Assembly: GCF_030295405.1 (NCBI RefSeq)
Contig: NZ_AP027080.1
Location: 2,294,001-2,358,000, forward strand
DNA length: 64,000 nt
Direction: 5' to 3'
Source: Mesoterricola silvestris
GTDB taxonomy: Bacteria > Acidobacteriota > Holophagae > Holophagales > Holophagaceae
Under the pieces are notes generated by a model that saw only the letters and a list, made by a program, of their open reading frames with translations, made no database searches and was not told the DNA's origin. The stretch's first letter is position 1. Each line of letters starts with the position of its first letter. Positions 60,224 through 64,000 of the stretch are shown here, piece after piece. A program made the translations under genes and the position numbers.

Positions 60224-61072
60224 CTACAAGCTGATCACCAGCGACGTCGTCAGCACCGTGTCCAGTTTCCTCAACCTCACGGGCGCCTTCCCCAAAACCA
60301 CCGGCGGGACGGCTCCGGCCTGGAGGATGTCCACCGCCAGATAGGCCGGGGCATTGTTGTACGTGCAGTCGTAGCCCACCTTCAGGGCCAGGCGCTTGCC
60401 CAGGTTCGTGGTGAAGGCGTTCTTCCACACGGCGAGGTAGGCGGAGGTGTCCTTCATGCTGGTGGACACCTCCAGGTTGGAGGTGACCAGCCCCGCCGCG
60501 CCGGCCTTCCGGGCGAAATCCACCGTGAGGTTCCAGGTGCCGAAGCTGTCCTGGAAACCCGGGGTCTCGAAGACCGGCTTGATGCGGGTGTAGCCGCCCC
60601 CCAGGTCCGTGCGGAAGCGCAGGGCTTCGGTCTTCACCCACGCGTAGCCCATGCCCGCCGAGGTGACGGTGCGGCTGGAGATGCCGGAGGGGACGTTGCG
60701 GTCCCAGCCCAGGGCCCCGAAGGCGAAGAAGGCCGTGTCGATGGTGTGGTCGTACCGCCCGTTGGCGAGGTAGCTTTCGGCGGTGGTGACGGTGGTGCGG
60801 GTCTCCTTCACGTCGTACTGGGTGGGCGAGGTGCCAACGGCCGAGTAGGCGATCGTCGTGGTGGACACCCGCACGGCCCCGGCGTTGAAGGCGAAGGAGG
60901 AGACCGGCCCGGTGTACTTGAACTCGTTGGAAAGCCCCAGGGTCTGGCCCTGGGCGTTGCCGGACAGGGACACCATGGAGAGGCTGGCCTTGTCGGTCCA
61001 GGGCTGGGCGGGGGGCTCGGCGGCGGCCAGGGACAGGGAGACGAGGAGGAGGGGCAGGGCGGTGCGTGGCAT
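60224..61072 (-). CDS. DUF481 family outer-membrane beta-barrel protein
   Basis: A 282-residue exported barrel. The signal is MPRTALPLLLVSLSLAAA. The mature part resembles DUF481/YdiY: ASLSMVSLSGNAQGQTLGLSNEFKY near the start (in pieces), GRYDHTIDTAFFAFGALGWDRN, then LRFRTDLGGGYTRI and KRLALKVGYDCTYNN. Alternating strands are seen to the end. GGGAG lies 5 bases before the ATG at 61072. Function in the family is unclear; members are salt- or acid-induced in some bacteria. Confidence 0.82.
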   Translation of the reverse strand: MPRTALPLLLVSLSLAAAEPPAQPWTDKASLSMVSLSGNAQGQTLGLSNEFKYTGPVSSFAFNAGAVRVSTTTIAYSAVGTSPTQYDVKETRTTVTTAESYLANGRYDHTIDTAFFAFGALGWDRNVPSGISSRTVTSAGMGYAWVKTEALRFRTDLGGGYTRIKPVFETPGFQDSFGTWNLTVDFARKAGAAGLVTSNLEVSTSMKDTSAYLAVWKNAFTTNLGKRLALKVGYDCTYNNAPAYLAVDILQAGAVPPVVLGKAPVRLRKLDTVLTTSLVISL

Positions 61073-61257
61073 GGCGGCTCCCATCGTGGATTCACGGACC
61101 TTACCCCGTAACGGACGAGTTGGCAAATTCCGCCCCGCGGGGGTTTGGGGGGCGGGGGAATAAATATGTCTGAACACACAATTGGAAATTGCCAAATATT
61201 CCACTCGTTCCGGTGCTTCCGGTGGATCGTGCCTATAATTCTTCAATCGATTGGATG

Positions 61258-61277
61258 AAATCCCTTCACCCGGTCCA
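61258..61277 (+). repeat. Right copy of the tRNA-Gly 3' direct repeat
   Basis: AAATCCCTTCACCCG-G-TCCA matches 57558-57577 at 19 of 20 bases, in the same orientation. It lies 23 bases before the CHASE kinase start, outside any tRNA. It is probably an attR-like scar; the 3.7-kb interval keeps two small genes, tRNA-Cys, the Sel1 gene and a barrel. Confidence 0.6.
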
Positions 61278-61299
61278 CTCCGCCCGAGCGTGAACAACC

Positions 61300-63723
61300 A
61301 TGGTTCCGGCCGAACCCCATCCCCCCGCGCGCCCCCCCAGGTTCTTCCGGCCCCTGGCGGGATTCCTTTGCGGGGTGGCGATCACGGCGGGGGTGTGGTC
61401 CCTGACCCAGCGCACCGAGGAACGGCGCATGGCGGATCTCCAGGCGGCCCAGGCCCGGGACATGACGGGCCAGTTGCAGAGCCGCATGAAGAGCCTGGAG
61501 GAGGTGCTGCTGGGAACCAGCGGGTTCCTGGGGCGGGGGCCCCTGCCGACCCGGGAGGAGTTCCGGGACTACGTGGAGGGGTTGCGCCTTCCGGTGCTCT
61601 ACCCGGGCGTCCAGGGGCTGGGGTTCGTGGCGTGGAATCCGGAGCCGGGCCCGGAGGGCCGCAGCGCCATCCTCTACCTGGAGCCCGCGGATGACCGGAA
61701 CCTGCGGGCCCTGGGCCGGGAGATGCTGACCGATCCGGTGCGGCGCCAGGCCATGGTCAAGGCCCGGGACCAGGGGATCCTGGCCCTGTCGGCGCCGGTG
61801 GTGCTCTACCAGGAGACGGGCACCGACGTGCAGACCGGAACCGTTCTCTACGCGCCGGTGTACGACCGCCGCCTGCCCCGGGAGACCCTGGCCCAGCGCA
61901 GGGCCGCCTTCCGGGGGTGGACCTCCATCCCCTTCCGCATGGGGGACCTGGCCCGGGCGGCCCTGGCCCGGGACCTGGCGCTGGGCGACTTCTCCCTCAC
62001 CGACGCCGGCGCGGGCGGGCCCGGGCAGCTGCTCTACGAATCCCGTCCCGGCGCCGGCGGAATGGGGCTGGGGGGCCGGGTCAGGGTGGGCGACCGGGAA
62101 TGGACCCTGCGGGTGCGTTCGGGCCCGGCCTTCTTCGCGGCCACGGGCCACCGGAACCATTGGGAGATCCTGGCTGCGGGCCTGGTGCTGAGCCTGGGGC
62201 TGGGCGCCGTGCTGGCCCTGTACCAGGGCGCGGAGGACCGCGCGCGGCGCAGGGCCGAAGCCATGGCCCGGGAACTGCGGGACACGGAGGCGCGGTTCCA
62301 GACCGTCTTCCGCAAGGCCCCGGTGGGCATGGCCATCGTGGACACCGCCACCGGGCGCTTCCTGACCGTGAACCCGCGCCTGGAGCAGATCCTCGGGTAC
62401 TCCTCCGCCGAGCTGAAGGAGCGCACCTTCCTGGCCATGACCCACCCCGACCACGTGGCCTCCGACCTGGTCTCCATGGCGGAGCTGATCTCCGGGGCCG
62501 TGGAGGAGTACGCCAAGGAGAAGCGCTACCTCCACCGGGACGGCCACGTGGTCTGGGGCCGGGTGCGGGTGGCCCGGCTTCCCCGGGAGGAGGGGGCGGA
62601 TCCGCGCCACCTGGCGCTGGTGGAGGACATCACGGACCGCATCCAGGTCATGGAGAGCCTGCGCAGGGACGAGGCCCGCTTCCGGAACCTGGTGGAGAAC
62701 GCCGTGGACCCCATCGTCCTCTTCGATGCGGAGGGCCGTATCCTCCTCGCCAACGGGGAAGCCTCCAGGCTCACCGGATACTCCCGGGAGGAATTCGCGG
62801 AGATGCGGGTGCAGGACCTGTCTCCGGAGATGCCCATGGAGGAGTACGCCCGCATCTGGAACGGCCTGGATTTCGGCGAATCCCGGCGCTTCGAGGGGCT
62901 CACCCGGCGCAAGGACGGCACCACCTTCCCGGTGGAGGTGCGCATCGGCCTCCTGGAGCCCGGGGAGCCGCGGCAGATCCTCTCCATGGTGCGGGACCTC
63001 AGCGCCGTGGACCTGGCCGCCCAGAGCGAGGCGCGGGCCCGCAAGGCCGAAAGCCTCGTGCTCATGGCCGGCGGCATCGCCCACGACTTCAACAACGTGT
63101 TCCAGGCCGTGCAGTCCAACCTCGAGATCGCCGGATTCCTCACCCGGGGCAAGGACGACCTCACCCAGGTGCTGGACCAGGCCCGCCTCGCCCTGGGCCG
63201 GGCCGTGGTCCTGGCCCGCAAGATGCTCGACTTCTCGGGGCGCGGCATCGTGCGCCCCGTGCCCCTGGACCTGGCGGCCCTGCTGGAGCGCATCCCCGCG
63301 GTGCCGGGCCTGGAGGTCCAGCGGGACTTCCTGCCCGTGCCCCAGGTCCTGGGCGATGCGGGCAAGCTCGAGCAGGTGGTGACGGCCCTCCTGGAGAATG
63401 CCCGGGAGGCCGGCGCCTCCCGGGTGCAGCTGCAGCTCCGCACCCACACCGGCGCGGAATCGGCCGCAGACCAGGGCTTCTGGGCCCTGTCCCGGTTCCA
63501 CGGCGCCGGCGCGGTGTGCCTGCGGGTGCGGGACGACGGCCCCGGCGTGCCCCCGGAGCGCCTGAGCCTGGTGTGCGACCCCTTCTACACCACCCGCGAA
63601 CCCGGCCGGGGCCTGGGGCTGGCGGCGGCGGTGGGGATCCTGAAGGCGCACCGCGCGGGCTTCCACCTCCGGAACGGGGAGGACGGGGGGCTCGTGGCGC
63701 GCCTGTTCTTCAGGCAGGCCTGA
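61300..63723 (+). CDS. CHASE-PAS-PAS sensor histidine kinase
   Basis: An 807-residue membrane kinase. A first helix (FRPLAGFLCGVAITAGVW) is followed by a periplasmic CHASE domain (about 45-270; YPGVQGLGFVAWNPEP, then RRQAMVKARDQGILALSAPV). The second helix is ILAAGLVLSLGLGAVLALY. Two PAS domains (about 330-450 and 465-570; VFRKAPVGMAIVDTATGRF and DPIVLFDAEGRILLANGE) lead to HisKA with GGIAHDFNNVFQAVQ (active His) and ATPase (LLENAREAGA, RDDGPGVP, GRGLGLAAA). No receiver or regulator is adjacent. The ATG has a weak upstream site. Confidence 0.9.
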   Translation: MVPAEPHPPARPPRFFRPLAGFLCGVAITAGVWSLTQRTEERRMADLQAAQARDMTGQLQSRMKSLEEVLLGTSGFLGRGPLPTREEFRDYVEGLRLPVLYPGVQGLGFVAWNPEPGPEGRSAILYLEPADDRNLRALGREMLTDPVRRQAMVKARDQGILALSAPVVLYQETGTDVQTGTVLYAPVYDRRLPRETLAQRRAAFRGWTSIPFRMGDLARAALARDLALGDFSLTDAGAGGPGQLLYESRPGAGGMGLGGRVRVGDREWTLRVRSGPAFFAATGHRNHWEILAAGLVLSLGLGAVLALYQGAEDRARRRAEAMARELRDTEARFQTVFRKAPVGMAIVDTATGRFLTVNPRLEQILGYSSAELKERTFLAMTHPDHVASDLVSMAELISGAVEEYAKEKRYLHRDGHVVWGRVRVARLPREEGADPRHLALVEDITDRIQVMESLRRDEARFRNLVENAVDPIVLFDAEGRILLANGEASRLTGYSREEFAEMRVQDLSPEMPMEEYARIWNGLDFGESRRFEGLTRRKDGTTFPVEVRIGLLEPGEPRQILSMVRDLSAVDLAAQSEARARKAESLVLMAGGIAHDFNNVFQAVQSNLEIAGFLTRGKDDLTQVLDQARLALGRAVVLARKMLDFSGRGIVRPVPLDLAALLERIPAVPGLEVQRDFLPVPQVLGDAGKLEQVVTALLENAREAGASRVQLQLRTHTGAESAADQGFWALSRFHGAGAVCLRVRDDGPGVPPERLSLVCDPFYTTREPGRGLGLAAAVGILKAHRAGFHLRNGEDGGLVARLFFRQA

Positions 63724-64000
63724 TCAATCCACCGAGTAGCCGCGCTGCTCCAGGTAGGACCTCAGGGCCTTGTGGTAGGCCCGGCGGGCCCTGGGGGTGC
63801 CGGGGTCGGAGGGATCGCTGTAGGCCGGGTCGTAGCCGCTGACCTTGCGGGCGTAGCGCTGGGCGTCGGCGCGGTCCGCCTTCATGCGCTCGGCGCTCTG
63901 GCCTTCCCGGGGGCTCACCAGGAGGGCGTCGTGCTCGGGGGCCGGGGGGGCCTCCCGGGGGAATTCGTCCCGGTCGGGGGGATCGGCCACCGTGTAGCCG
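63724..64000 (-). CDS. C-terminal part of an unknown protein (partial at window edge)
   Basis: An open frame that runs off the window; about 91 residues are visible. A GTG at 63990 is possible, but the frame stays open through 63999, so the gene probably starts outside. The visible part is hydrophilic and charged, with RMKADRADAQRYARKVSGYD and ARRAYHKALRSYLEQRGYS near the end. Not recognised. It converges with the CHASE kinase, whose stop codon (63721-63723) is immediately adjacent with no gap. Confidence 0.5.
   Translation of the reverse strand, partial: GYTVADPPDRDEFPREAPPAPEHDALLVSPREGQSAERMKADRADAQRYARKVSGYDPAYSDPSDPGTPRARRAYHKALRSYLEQRGYSVD

Noticed and set aside
57578-61257. A complete genomic island with integrase
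   Set aside because: No tyrosine or serine recombinase could be read between the tRNA-Gly repeats; only scar-like repeats remain.

Overview
The window is about 64 kb of very GC-rich, gene-dense bacterial chromosome. Gene content (long Sm-type Hfq, MCE/Mla lipid transport, a NIT-CZB chemoreceptor, many two-component sensors, a tungsten-type aldehyde oxidoreductase beside a group 4 hydrogenase, TonB receptor, DUF3034 protein) fits a Gram-negative, anaerobic or facultative acidobacterium. My best guess is Holophagae (Geothrix/Holophaga/Mesoterricola relatives). That placement is inference from gene content only.

Layout. (1) 1-6.5 kb: thiE-thiM lie downstream of a full-length class I lanthipeptide dehydratase (lanB). 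A cysteine-free 52-residue peptide with a class-I-like leader reads divergently from lanB and is followed by a LytS-type kinase and a LytTR regulator. Between lanB and the peptide gene is a symmetric operator of four LytTR-type half-sites. This looks like a self-contained RiPP plus two-component system with no LanC. (2) 6.6-17.8 kb: a secreted PNPOx-fold protein, a large secreted unknown, a methyltransferase, a thioesterase, a NifX-like protein, a glutamine synthetase, a TlpA-like thioredoxin, and a TonB receptor paired with a secreted CxxCH protein. Palindromic intergenic repeats fill the spaces between convergent genes. (3) 17.9-32.2 kb: an AcoR-type sigma-54 activator sits between two matched TGTCGC enhancer arrays, each followed by a sigma-54 promoter. 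One promoter serves a DUF3034 outer-membrane-type protein. The other serves a long operon: four-cluster ferredoxin, AOR, MoaD-like protein, double-length antiporter subunit, six-part CooMKLXUH-like [NiFe] hydrogenase, HypA and two unknown proteins. I read this as an aldehyde-oxidising, H2-evolving, ion-pumping complex.

(4) 32.2-45.5 kb: pepT, three small or unknown secreted proteins, a membrane histidine kinase, a CLC-F fluoride exporter behind a fluoride riboswitch, a Ser/Thr kinase coupled to a degenerate sensor kinase, and a NIT-HAMP-MCP-CZB chemoreceptor. (5) 45.5-57.5 kb: UbiA and DUF116 proteins, an MCE-MlaF-MlaE lipid transporter, glmU, a degenerate PAS sensor, pdxA, hfq, a PilS-like kinase and a Fur-family regulator.

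(6) 57.5-64 kb: tRNA-Gly, two small zinc-binding proteins, tRNA-Cys with a terminator, and an AT-richer patch with a Sel1-repeat protein. A 20-bp copy of the tRNA-Gly 3' end recurs 3.7 kb downstream, suggesting an old integration scar. A DUF481 barrel, a CHASE-PAS histidine kinase and a gene cut by the window edge close the window. No CRISPR array, insertion sequence or rRNA was seen.
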